Positions 8,729 to 16,502 of a stretch of DNA of 64,000 nt are shown piece by piece. The DNA lies in assembly GCA_021769135.1 (NCBI GenBank), contig JAETTM010000005.1, positions 1 to 64,000 of the forward strand. Reading direction: 5' to 3'. The DNA comes from Lachnospiraceae bacterium. Lineage in GTDB: Bacteria; Bacillota; Clostridia; Lachnospirales; Lachnospiraceae. Numbering within the stretch: position 1 is the first letter of the stretch; each line of letters begins with the position of its first letter. The position numbers were made by a program, and so were the translations under genes. The notes under the pieces are model-generated. The model was not told the DNA's origin, made no database searches, and saw nothing but the letters and a program-made list of their open reading frames with translations.

Positions 8729-8825
8729 ATTGAAAATTGGAAATTTTCAATCCCAAGTTTGTGTCTGCGCGGCATCCACAAACTTGATAAACTCAAATAC
8801 ATTTGAGTGCAAAAAGCCGCGCAGA
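8729..8825 (+). promoter_or_regulatory. Structured leader with perfect pseudoknot before the alcohol dehydrogenase
   Basis: Four perfect pairings are visible. ATTGAAAAT/ATTTTCAAT (8729-8751) makes a first hairpin. CAAGTTTGTG (8754-8763) pairs with CACAAACTTG (8777-8786). Its loop TCTGCGCGGC (8764-8773) is exactly complementary to GCCGCGCAGA (8816-8825), giving a pseudoknot. ACTCAAAT/ATTTGAGT (8791-8808) forms a hairpin between them. The knot's 3' strand ends four bases before the GGAG of the next gene. This looks like a translational control element or a mobile palindromic repeat; I do not match it to a known riboswitch. Confidence 0.6.
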
Positions 8826-8838
8826 AATGGAGAAGAAA

Positions 8839-9990
8839 ATGGCAAGAGAATTTATTGTTCCGGGCCAGATAATTAATGGAACCGGAGCCTTGGATATGGC
8901 GGAAAGCGCGTTGGCGCAGCTTGGGAAAAAAGCGATGATTGTTACGGATAAAGTAATGATTGAGTTGGGGAACTGCGAAAAAGTGGAAAATGCCCTGAAA
9001 AACCAGGGAATTGAATATATGGTTTATTCGGGAATAACAGGGGAGCCCACCGATAAAATGGTTGAGGAGGGGCTGGCTTTATACAAAGCCCAAAACTGCG
9101 ATTTCCTGGTAGCCCTTGGCGGCGGGAGCCCCATTGATGCGATGAAAGCAATCGCTTCTTTGGCCGCTCATGGCGGCGATATTGCCGATTATATGGGAAA
9201 AGAGATTTCTGTAGAAATGCCCCCCATCGTAGCGATACCGACAACGGCGGGCACAGGCTCTGAGGCGACCCAGTTTACAATTATTACGGATACGCGTAAA
9301 GATGTGAAAATGCTGCTGAAGGGCAAGGTGTTAATCCCCCGTCTGGCAGTGATAGACCCCCAGTTTACCATGACGGCGCCGCCGAAGATTACGGCAGCTA
9401 CCGGGTTGGATGCGCTCTGCCATGCAATAGAGGCATATACATCCAGGAAATCCCAGGAAATGTCCGATACCTTTGCTTTGTCGGCAGTAAAGAGAATTTT
9501 CCAGTATCTTCCCAAAGCATTCCATAACGGGCAGGACGAAGCGGCCAGAGTACAAATGTCCGTTGCAGCGCTGGAAGCAGGGATTGCATTTAACAATGCC
9601 AGCGTTACATTGATTCATGGCATGAGCCGTCCTATCGGCGCCCTGTTCCATGTGGCCCATGGCCTTTCCAATGCAATGCTGATGAAAGAGTGCTTAAGTT
9701 TTGCCCTGGAAGGTGCTTATGAACGTTTTGCCGCACTTGGGCGTGCAGTGGGAGCGGCGGGAATGGAAGATTCCAGCCAGATTGCGGGAGAGAAATTCCT
9801 GGCAGCTGTAATAGCATTGACGGAAGAGCTGGAAACTCCTACGTTGGAAGAGTATGGCATATCGAAAGAGGTGTTTTTCCAGGCAATACCCAAAATGGCT
9901 CAGGATGCCATGACAAGCGGCAGTCCGCAGAATACGCTGCGTGAAGTGACTCAGGAAGATATAGAGCAAATGTATAAAAATCTGTGGTGA
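8839..9990 (+). CDS. Iron-containing alcohol dehydrogenase of the iol operon
   Basis: This group III metal-dependent alcohol dehydrogenase has GGGSPIDAMKAIA for NAD binding near residue 95, PTTAGTGSEATQ, and the iron-ligand region HAIEAYTS then SRPIGALFHVAHGLSNAM. ATG 8839 is chosen because GGAGAAG precedes it, while the earlier in-frame starts lie inside the pseudoknot. The length is 383 residues. It is not part of the classical Bacillus iol set. Since no malonate-semialdehyde dehydrogenase is present, reduction of malonate semialdehyde to 3-hydroxypropionate is a reasonable hypothesis, but substrate specificity cannot be read from sequence. Confidence 0.85.
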   Translation: MAREFIVPGQIINGTGALDMAESALAQLGKKAMIVTDKVMIELGNCEKVENALKNQGIEYMVYSGITGEPTDKMVEEGLALYKAQNCDFLVALGGGSPIDAMKAIASLAAHGGDIADYMGKEISVEMPPIVAIPTTAGTGSEATQFTIITDTRKDVKMLLKGKVLIPRLAVIDPQFTMTAPPKITAATGLDALCHAIEAYTSRKSQEMSDTFALSAVKRIFQYLPKAFHNGQDEAARVQMSVAALEAGIAFNNASVTLIHGMSRPIGALFHVAHGLSNAMLMKECLSFALEGAYERFAALGRAVGAAGMEDSSQIAGEKFLAAVIALTEELETPTLEEYGISKEVFFQAIPKMAQDAMTSGSPQNTLREVTQEDIEQMYKNLW

Positions 9991-10084
9991 AAAAATAGCT
10001 TCTTTACCTTTTTAGAGATGATTTAGAGATTTCCTTATTACAATGTGTTAGAAGGCGGTTGGAATTTGGCACTCTGTTGTTTGC

Positions 10085-10153
10085 ATAGGGGTGCTGGCTT
10101 CCGCCAGGCATTTGGCTGCGAAAGCGGCTTGCCTTGGAAAAACGAAAGCGTTG
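10085..10153 (+). promoter_or_regulatory. Hairpin-rich leader of the lipoprotein gene
   Basis: GCTGC and GCGGC close a GAAA tetraloop inside outer arms CCAGGCA and TGCCTTGG. A second small hairpin, AACG-AAAG-CGTT, follows. AAGGAGGAT comes directly after. I recognise no riboswitch class, so the assignment as a regulatory leader is inference. Confidence 0.35.
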
Positions 10154-10173
10154 TAAGGAGGATATCGAATCAA

Positions 10174-10827
10174 ATGAAAAGAAAATGTTTATTGGCAGCA
10201 GGGATTATGATTTTGCTGATGGCGGCGGGCGGCTGCGGCAATGGGCGGGAAGCAGGGGATAATAGTATTCCTGTGGCTGCGGAAGAGAATGCAGACGGGA
10301 ATGCAGGACAGCAAGGGAAAAGTGGGGATGGGGAAAGCGATGCGCCTTTAACCTCGGAATCGGGCAATGAAGGAGATGGTATGGCAGACAACCCGGCAAC
10401 GGGCATTCAAGAAGGGGATATGCCGGGGGATTCTGCTCTGGAAGAGGGCGGGGAAGGGAAGAACCCGTCACAGGATGCTTCTATGGATGGCAGCATAGAA
10501 AATGCAAAAGAAACCATGATTATCGGAGGAAAAGTAAGGGAAATCATGGAAGACAGCTTCGTTCTCAGCCGTGTGCAATACGCAGACGATGACAGTTCTA
10601 TGGTTCTGATACCGGAAGAAGGCAGCCCTGAGGAGGAACTGGTGACAATCCGGTGTACGGATGAAACAGTCTTTGAGCATTGGCTTATCCAGGGCGGCGG
10701 GGCAGGCATCGATATGAGCAAGGCGTCATTTGCAGATATACAGAAAGGCGGCGGGCTGGAAGCGGAAGGACATTTTGACGGGGAAGAGTTCGTGGCAAGC
10801 AAAGTCATAATTGAAACTTACGAGTAA
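10174..10827 (+). CDS. Secreted lipoprotein with acidic low-complexity linker
   Basis: MKRKCLLAAGIMILLMAAGG followed by C21 is a clear lipoprotein signal peptide with an AGGC lipobox, so the product is expected on the outer face of the membrane. Residues ~22-110 are Gly/Glu/Asp/Ser-rich and probably unstructured. The C-terminal ~100 residues are folded-looking (MIIGGKVREIMEDSFVLSR ... GHFDGEEFVASKVIIETYE), resembling small OB-like domains that ask about metal or ligand binding. I do not recognise a family. The start at 10174 is set by AAGGAGGAT and by the signal peptide; the ORF-track start adds an implausible leader. Confidence 0.75.
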   Translation: MKRKCLLAAGIMILLMAAGGCGNGREAGDNSIPVAAEENADGNAGQQGKSGDGESDAPLTSESGNEGDGMADNPATGIQEGDMPGDSALEEGGEGKNPSQDASMDGSIENAKETMIIGGKVREIMEDSFVLSRVQYADDDSSMVLIPEEGSPEEELVTIRCTDETVFEHWLIQGGGAGIDMSKASFADIQKGGGLEAEGHFDGEEFVASKVIIETYE

Positions 10828-10831
10828 AATG

Positions 10832-10888
10832 GTAACAGTTCAACCAAGGGTTTTGCCCTTGCCGCAAAGCCCGTACGGGATTTCACTG
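10832..10888 (+). repeat. GTAACAGTT-family repeat, degenerate long form (copy B)
   Basis: GTAACAGTTCAACC opens the copy, followed by GGGTTTTGC-CCTTG-CCGCAAAGCCC, the same core as copies A and D. The right end is eroded to TTTCACTG. It sits four bases after the lipoprotein stop codon. Confidence 0.6.
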
Positions 10889-11524
10889 GAGGACAGATGC
10901 GAAAATAATCTGTCCTCCTTTATTGATAATTTCCAAATGACTGCCGTCTGCCCAGCGGATATCCCCCAAGTATTGGCAGTAGTGCCGGAAAGTGGGGTCG
11001 GTGGTGGCGACCGGGATTTTATTGGTCACGGTTTGGTTTTCAGTAATTACTAAAAGGATAGCGGTTTCTTTTATAGTCTGCGTAATTCGCAGGATAGCGC
11101 TTCTGTTTTGTTCGGGGCAGTGGGAAGGCTTCCCGTATGCCCATTGATTTTTGAAATTATCGGATATAATTGTACGGCGGATAAAATCGAAATACTGTAA
11201 ATTCCACCCCCATTTCCGCCCCACGTATCTGACGGATTTATGGATGATATTGAGGTAAAAATGACTTTTCTCATTTTCGGAAAGGGATAAAAGTTCACTG
11301 GGGCAGAAGGGGATTTGAAGGGAGACATAGCCGTTGCGGCTGGAGGCGATGCGCGGATACCGAATCGTATCGTTGCAGGAGATATTCAGCTTTCGGCAAT
11401 GTTCGTTCTCGAAATATTTGATTAAGCGAAAATACATGTCAATGATGTGGGCGCTTTCTTTTCGGATGGTTTCTGTGAGCTCACTGCTTGTTTCGGATTT
11501 GATATCAATGTTGTTGAATCGCAT
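10883..11524 (-). CDS. Hypothetical protein, convergent to the lipoprotein gene
   Basis: A 213-residue product without a family I recognise. It is rich in Ile, Asn and Arg, with no signal peptide or membrane segment. It has a WGWNLQYFDFIRRTI segment and a C-terminus GGQIIFASVLQ. The ATG at 11524 has AAAGGAAA a few bases upstream on the minus strand, which supports expression. The last codons fall inside the terminator stem at 10888-10918, so either the hairpin coevolved with the coding end or the original C-terminus was replaced. Its base composition resembles its AT-richer downstream neighbours. Confidence 0.55.
   Translation of the reverse strand: MRFNNIDIKSETSSELTETIRKESAHIIDMYFRLIKYFENEHCRKLNISCNDTIRYPRIASSRNGYVSLQIPFCPSELLSLSENEKSHFYLNIIHKSVRYVGRKWGWNLQYFDFIRRTIISDNFKNQWAYGKPSHCPEQNRSAILRITQTIKETAILLVITENQTVTNKIPVATTDPTFRHYCQYLGDIRWADGSHLEIINKGGQIIFASVLQ
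10888..10923. terminator. Convergent terminator hairpin
   Basis: GGAGGACAGA (10888-10897) pairs perfectly with TCTGTCCTCC (10909-10918), followed by TTTATT. On the minus strand the same stem encodes the last residues of the opposing ORF. Confidence 0.65.
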
Positions 11525-11763
11525 AGTGTTTCCTTTTTAGATGTATATTGAATAAAAACGAGTTTGCATAGAAAACAATAAAAAATATCATGAAAAATAA
11601 TTATTAGTTTATTATATCATATATTTTCAATGCCTGCAACTAAGCGGTTCATATGCTCTATTTTGGCCATAAACATTTTCGGAACCGGCGATGTTGTCAA
11701 GAAATATTTGTGAGTTAGCAAGAAACCTGATACAATGGGGGCAATGTAACTGTAGGGAGGAAT

Positions 11764-12513
11764 GTGAAAGTGACTATTAAGAGTAAAATTGAAGAATTAT
11801 TGTTAAAGGAATTTTATTGCAGTTCAGAAGAGTTAAATGGAAAGGCAACTGTGTATTCTGTTAACTCCAATGCAAAACAGCCATATATTAAAATACTGGC
11901 ATATAGAAATTGTGTTGTAGTTTGTACATCAAAGGATATACATTATAGAGTACGGGAACTGTTGCAACACAAGAATAGAGATGAAATTTTTGAATTTCCA
12001 TTAGTTTATGGTCAGACAATACATTATGTTCCTGATGATAGCTGTACAGAGGATGTATTTGTGCCATTAGATTACGAGTGTGAGTATCTTTTTTACGGAG
12101 ATATTTTATCTCTTACTGGATTGACAGGTTTTGAAAATTCTTTAGTGTTTGATAAAAACGGTTCTACTTCAACAAAAGCTGTTTACATTGCAAGAGACAA
12201 AAATCGAATTATTGGAGTAGCAGGTGCTGCGGAATCATCAGTAAATGGAGTATGGGAAATAGGTGTAGATGTAATGGAAAAATATAGAAATGTCCGATTG
12301 GGAACGTATTTAGTCAGAGGATTGACGAAAGAATTACTGGCACGAAATATCGTTCCATTTTATTCTGCTTCTATAACGAATATTGGTTCGCAGATGGTGG
12401 CAAGCAGGTGCGGATACATACCGTTCTGGGTCGATACATTTGGAACCATTCTTGATGGAAGTTCAATATACAATGATATTATTGGAGGTTTATCATCAAA
12501 ATTTATTAAATGA
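11764..12513 (+). CDS. GNAT-family N-acetyltransferase
   Basis: The C-terminal ~110 residues have the GNAT acetyl-CoA fold: a VAGAAESSVNGVWEIGVDVM strand pair, then KYRNVRLGTYLVRGL as motif A and ASITNIGSQMVASRCGY as motif B. The N-terminal ~100 residues are unassigned. The translation may begin at GTG 11764 or, better spaced from GGAGG at 11756-11760, at GTG 11770. Codon use is clearly more AT-rich than in the surrounding catabolic genes, suggesting acquisition. The substrate is unknown. The MerR gene follows after about 70 bases. Confidence 0.75.
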   Translation: MKVTIKSKIEELLLKEFYCSSEELNGKATVYSVNSNAKQPYIKILAYRNCVVVCTSKDIHYRVRELLQHKNRDEIFEFPLVYGQTIHYVPDDSCTEDVFVPLDYECEYLFYGDILSLTGLTGFENSLVFDKNGSTSTKAVYIARDKNRIIGVAGAAESSVNGVWEIGVDVMEKYRNVRLGTYLVRGLTKELLARNIVPFYSASITNIGSQMVASRCGYIPFWVDTFGTILDGSSIYNDIIGGLSSKFIK

Positions 12514-12582
12514 AATTCCCTATTGACCCTCACGGAACGTCATGGCTTAAAGTGGATATATCAGGAACAGGAGGCAGCAGCT

Positions 12583-13431
12583 ATGAGGACAGTAAAAGAA
12601 GTATCTAACTTAACAGGTATCAGCGTGCGCACGCTCCACTATTATGATGAAATCGGGCTGTTAAAGCCGACTGGCAAAAGTGAAGCGGGATACCGGCTTT
12701 ATGACGATAAAGCACTGGAAACATTACAACAGGTATTGTTTTTCCGTGAGTTTGATATTCCTTTGAAAGAAATCAAGGCGATTATGGCGAATCCTGCTCT
12801 TGACAGAAATCAGATTTTAAAAATGCAGAGGAAAATGCTGACAGCAAAAAAAGAGCGTATGGAACGCCTGATTGCCAGCATTGATGACATTCTGAAAGGA
12901 GAAAACAAAATGGATTTTGCAGTTTTCAGTAAAACAGAGATTGAGGAAATGTTCCAGACTATGCTTGAACATATGCCGGAGGACATGAGGAACATCGCAA
13001 TAAAGGAATTTGGAAGCATCGAACACTGGAAGGAGCATTATATGGAAGTTGTATCTTCCGAAAAAATGCAGAAAGGCTATGCAAAAGTAGTTGAATGGTA
13101 TGGCGGAAAGGATAAATTTTTATCCGTTGCCCAGAATCCCATCAGCAGAGAAGTTGCAGAAAGCTACAACAAACGGATGGAAGCTATTTTGCAAAAACTG
13201 ATTGCCAAACGGGATTGTGCCGTGGATTCTTTTGAAGTAAAAGAGATTGTGGGAGAATACGGCTTTGCTATGAAACAGCTCTCGCAGATAAAAGAGGAAA
13301 AAGGGTTTATGCTGGCACAGGCAAAATATTACCGTAACGAAAAATTCAAGCCGATGATAGATGAAAAGTATGGAGAAGGGGCTTCGGATTTTTTTGCACG
13401 GGCAATTGAATCCTTTTATGGGAAGGAATAA
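12583..13431 (+). CDS. MerR-family regulator with TipAS-like sensor domain
   Basis: The N-terminal MerR winged helix is textbook (RTVKEVSNLTGISVRTLHYY, then DEIGLLKPTGKSEAGYRLY), followed by a dimerisation coiled coil to residue ~110. Residues ~115-280 match the TipAS antibiotic-recognition fold in helix pattern and length (FQTMLEHMPED, then KEFGSIEHWKEHYMEVV). Such proteins bind peptide or macrocyclic drugs and activate their own promoter. The start at 12583 has AGGAGGCAG upstream. The target genes are not evident; the flanking GNAT gene is one candidate. Confidence 0.85.
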   Translation: MRTVKEVSNLTGISVRTLHYYDEIGLLKPTGKSEAGYRLYDDKALETLQQVLFFREFDIPLKEIKAIMANPALDRNQILKMQRKMLTAKKERMERLIASIDDILKGENKMDFAVFSKTEIEEMFQTMLEHMPEDMRNIAIKEFGSIEHWKEHYMEVVSSEKMQKGYAKVVEWYGGKDKFLSVAQNPISREVAESYNKRMEAILQKLIAKRDCAVDSFEVKEIVGEYGFAMKQLSQIKEEKGFMLAQAKYYRNEKFKPMIDEKYGEGASDFFARAIESFYGKE

Positions 13432-13544
13432 TTAAATGTCTGCTTTCCCCTCCGGCGGGAATTTTTTTGTTGACATACGGGGCGGGAAGTAATATAACTG
13501 CCTATGAGAATGATGTTGGAGCTAACGGAAGGAAAGGAATACCT

Positions 13545-14225
13545 ATGGAGATAAATATTTCCGGAATTAGCATTGAAGTTCGGAAAAAGAAGATAAAAAA
13601 TATGTATTTGTCCGTGAAGCCGCCGGAGGGGAAAGTGACAATTTCAGCACCCTTATCCATGAACCGCCGAACCATCGAAGCGTTTGCACGCTCGAAGCTG
13701 GAGTGGATTAGGGCACAGAAGAAAAAATATGAGGCACATCCCAAAGAGGCGGACAGACAGTATGTTTCCGGCGAGATTCTGTATTTCTGGGGGGAACCAT
13801 ACCTTTTGCTTTTTCAGGGGAAAGGAGGCAGAAATTCCCTCGAATTGTCAGGGGGAAGGGCTGTCCTGACTATGCGGGAAAACAGCACGGCGAAACAGAG
13901 GGAGGCTTATATCAGGGAACAGTACAGGGGCATGCTGAAAGAAGAAATTGCCAGGCTTCTTCCCAAATGGGAGGCTCTGACAGGGCTGCACTGCAGCTCC
14001 TGGCATACCAAATATATGACAACCCGCTGGGGAACATGCAATACGGTAAAAAAGAGGCTGTGGTTTAACGTGCAGCTGGCGCAGAAGCCGGTGGAATGCC
14101 TGGAATATGTGATTTTGCACGAACTGGTCCATACTAGGGTGAGCAATCATGGCGCGGAATTTGTGGCGGTGATGGATGAATATATGCCAAAATGGCGGGA
14201 GGTAAAAAGGAGGTTGAATGCGTGA
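13545..14225 (+). CDS. YgjP-like (DUF45) zinc metalloprotease
   Basis: The zinc-binding motif HELVHTRVSNHGAEF (HExxH with a downstream His) lies near residues 190-205, and the preceding YMTTRWGTCN is the conserved WGSC-like element of the YgjP/DUF45 family. The N-terminal beta region IEVRKKKIKNMYLSVKPPEG is also typical. The start at 13545 is behind GGAAAGGAAT; the ORF-track extension has no support. The length of 226 residues is normal. A cytoplasmic location is expected since there is no signal peptide. The substrate is unknown. Confidence 0.85.
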   Translation: MEINISGISIEVRKKKIKNMYLSVKPPEGKVTISAPLSMNRRTIEAFARSKLEWIRAQKKKYEAHPKEADRQYVSGEILYFWGEPYLLLFQGKGGRNSLELSGGRAVLTMRENSTAKQREAYIREQYRGMLKEEIARLLPKWEALTGLHCSSWHTKYMTTRWGTCNTVKKRLWFNVQLAQKPVECLEYVILHELVHTRVSNHGAEFVAVMDEYMPKWREVKRRLNA

Positions 14226-14228
14226 TTT

Positions 14229-14450
14229 TCATATCTCTTCCTTATAGCCGTGAGCCTTGGCATATTTCAGCAGCTTTTGAAGCTGCTCGTTTGCGGCATT
14301 GAGTTTTTCTGCCGCCTATTTCTCGGATTCCGCTGCCTTTTTCTCTGCCATATCTGCCCTGTTTTTCTCCATGGCAAGTTCTTCCTGAAGCTCGGTGACC
14401 ATCAACCGCTCCATGTTTTTGTCCATAATGTACAGTGCTTCCGATAACAT
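14229..14450 (-). pseudogene. Small coiled-coil ORF interrupted by an amber codon
   Basis: On the minus strand AAAGGAG precedes ATG 14450, and the frame reads MLSEALYIMDKNMERLMVTE ... MAEKKAAESEK, TAG, then AAEKLNAANEQLQKLLKYAK ... KEEI and TGA at 14231-14229. The heptad-like Ala/Glu/Lys pattern continues across the TAG at 14318-14316. So a 73-codon coiled-coil gene is split after 44 codons. It could be expressed as a 44-residue peptide, read through, or be dead. The ORF track shows only an unrelated frame here. Confidence 0.55.
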
Positions 14451-14548
14451 ATACATCAACTCCTTTGGGTTTTGTGTAAAGCGTTATAACACAAAAACAT
14501 AGGAATGCAACAATTATTTTGGCTAACTGAAAGAGAAAGGCGATAGGC

Positions 14549-15136
14549 ATGCTGCGTGATAAGGACATTAGGGAACCTCTTTTTGATTTCCTGGAAGAAG
14601 TTTATGGAAAAGTCAGGATATTGGAAGAAAAAACGATGGGAAAATCCAGGGCGGATGTAGTAATGGTAACGCCAGATGCCCTATTTGGCATTGAGATAAA
14701 GAGCGATGCGGATACATATGCCAGGCTGGGGCGCCAGGTAAAGGACTATAATCAGTATTATGATTACAATTATGCTGTGGTCGGAACAAGCCATGCGCTG
14801 CATGTGGAGGAGCATATTCCGGAATGGTGGGGGATTATTACGGTGGAACTGGTAGAGGATGCGGTAGACTTTTACATTCTGCGCAGGCCGATGCGGAATC
14901 CGAAGGTAAACTGGAAAAAAAAGATAAGCATTTTATGGAGGCCGGAATTGGCCCACATCCAGGAACTGAACGGGCTTCCTAAATATAAAGAGAAAAGCAA
15001 ATTGTTTGTAACGGATAAAATTCTGGAAAAGATACCGGAAGAGACTTTGCAGAAACAGCTTTGCGAGGAATTGTTTGAGAGGGATTATAATGCGATAGCG
15101 GAGGAGATACGGAAGTACCGGAGAGGAAATAAATAG
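14549..15136 (+). CDS. sce7726-type protein with PD-(D/E)XK nuclease-like fold
   Basis: The segment SRADVVMVTPDALFGIEIKS followed by DADTYARLGRQVKDYNQYYD matches the sce7726 family, whose ...D...(E)xK arrangement is that of PD-(D/E)XK nuclease folds. Here D53-like, E68-like and K70-like residues are present. The rest holds WWGIITVE and a basic C-terminus (EEIRKYRRGNK). At 195 residues it is typical. The biological role of the family is not settled; DNA repair and defence have both been discussed. Start ATG 14549 has a weak GGCGATAGGC upstream. Confidence 0.7.
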   Translation: MLRDKDIREPLFDFLEEVYGKVRILEEKTMGKSRADVVMVTPDALFGIEIKSDADTYARLGRQVKDYNQYYDYNYAVVGTSHALHVEEHIPEWWGIITVELVEDAVDFYILRRPMRNPKVNWKKKISILWRPELAHIQELNGLPKYKEKSKLFVTDKILEKIPEETLQKQLCEELFERDYNAIAEEIRKYRRGNK

Positions 15137-15178
15137 AAAATAGGAATTTCATCTATGCCTATTTTTTACGATACAGCG

Positions 15179-15207
15179 TTGTATTTTACGAATCAATACG
15201 GTATACT
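15179..15207 (+). promoter_or_regulatory. Sigma-A promoter for the aldo/keto reductase
   Basis: TTGTAT (15179-15184) and TATACT (15202-15207) are separated by 17 bases, about 110 bases before the gene. Confidence 0.6.
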
Positions 15208-15320
15208 GATAATGGGTTATACGTCAGGCTTCAACAAAGTTGGGCAGGAATTTGTGCCGCTGTGAGGCTCAAAGTTCTCATTAATTAAATTGCCGTTTGC
15301 ACGGCGGAATGCGAGGAAAT

Positions 15321-16445
15321 ATGGAACATTATTTAGGAGAATCAATACCGAAACTGGGTTTCGGCCTTATGCGCCTGCCAAAGGAAGAATCAGGAAAGAT
15401 AGACATTGAGCAGACGAAAAAGATGGTGGATGCTTTTATGGATGCCGGCCTGAATTATTTTGACACCGCCTATGTTTATGACGGCGGAGAGTCGGAGATG
15501 GCGGCGAAAGCGGCTCTGGTGGACCGCTATCCCCGGGAAAGCTACATTTTGGCCACGAAAATGTGTGCATGGATGAGCGCTGGCAATGAGGAGCTTGCAA
15601 AGCAGCAGTTTGAGACCAGCTTAGAGCGGACGGGGGCAGGGTATTTTGACTTTTATCTGCTTCATGCGCTGCAGGAGGAAAATTATAAGAAATACGAGGA
15701 GTATCACCTTTGGGATTTTGTAAAAAAGCAGAAGGAAAAAGGGCTGATTAAACATTGGGGATTTTCCTTCCATGCATCGCCGGAGATTTTGGATGAGATT
15801 CTCACCGCGCATCCCGATGCGGAATTCGTCCAGCTTCAGATTAATTACGCGGACTGGGAAAATCCGGATGTGGCGGCGCGGGCAAACTACGAAGTGGCGA
15901 GAAAGCATGGAAAACCTGTTATTATAATGGAACCCGTCAAAGGAGGGGCGCTGGCACAGCCGCCGGCTGCGGTAAGGAAGATTTTTGATGAAACGGGTTC
16001 CGACGCATCCTATGCTTCATGGGCAATCCGCTATGCCGCTTCGTTTGAAGGGATTATCACCGTGCTTTCAGGCATGTCGGATATGGGGCAGATGATAGAT
16101 AATCTTTCCTATATGAAGAATTTTAAACCGTTAAGCGCTGAGGAAGAGAAGATAATTGGGAAAGCGCAGGAAGCGCTGGGAGGGATTCCTTCCATTCCAT
16201 GTACATCCTGCCATTACTGTACGGCGGGCTGCCCGAAGCGCATTCCTATCCCTGAAATTTTTGCGGCGCGGAACAAGCAGCTGGTTTGGGAAAAGATAGA
16301 AGAAGGGAAAAATAATTATGCGCAGGCTACCGAAAAGGCCGGAAAGGCTTCCCAATGTATAGCCTGCGGCCAATGCGAAAGAACATGCCCGCAGCAAATA
16401 CATGTAATTGAACGGCTGAAAGAGTGCGCGGCTGTGTTCGAATAA
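15321..16445 (+). CDS. Aldo/keto reductase with C-terminal 4Fe-4S domain
   Basis: Residues ~1-285 form the AKR TIM barrel: KLGFGLMRLPKEE, the catalytic region FDTAYVYDGGESE with Asp and Tyr, and GLIKHWGFSF. Residues ~290-374 are ferredoxin-like, with CTSCHYCTAGCPKRIPIP and CIACGQCERTCPQQ, enough for two clusters. This fusion is common in anaerobic Firmicutes and is thought to couple reduction to a ferredoxin-type donor; the substrate is unknown. ATG 15321 follows GAGG; the earlier start at 15309 is less likely. A good promoter lies at 15179-15207. Confidence 0.88.
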   Translation: MEHYLGESIPKLGFGLMRLPKEESGKIDIEQTKKMVDAFMDAGLNYFDTAYVYDGGESEMAAKAALVDRYPRESYILATKMCAWMSAGNEELAKQQFETSLERTGAGYFDFYLLHALQEENYKKYEEYHLWDFVKKQKEKGLIKHWGFSFHASPEILDEILTAHPDAEFVQLQINYADWENPDVAARANYEVARKHGKPVIIMEPVKGGALAQPPAAVRKIFDETGSDASYASWAIRYAASFEGIITVLSGMSDMGQMIDNLSYMKNFKPLSAEEEKIIGKAQEALGGIPSIPCTSCHYCTAGCPKRIPIPEIFAARNKQLVWEKIEEGKNNYAQATEKAGKASQCIACGQCERTCPQQIHVIERLKECAAVFE

Positions 16446-16462
16446 GGATAAGGATACATAAA

Positions 16463-16502
16463 GGGCGGGAAGGTAAAAAGATTTTTTACTGGCTTCCCGC
16501 CC
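16463..16502. terminator. Strong bidirectional terminator
   Basis: GGGCGGGAAG (16463-16472) pairs with CTTCCCGCCC (16493-16502). Inside, GTAAAAA and TTTTTAC extend the stem. It follows the aldo/keto reductase and overlaps the 3' end of the minus-strand small gene. Confidence 0.8.

Noticed and set aside
14242-14568. Minus-strand ORF of 108 residues
   Set aside because: The neighbouring frame, with a ribosome binding site and heptad pattern, is the meaningful one; this ORF is out of phase with it.
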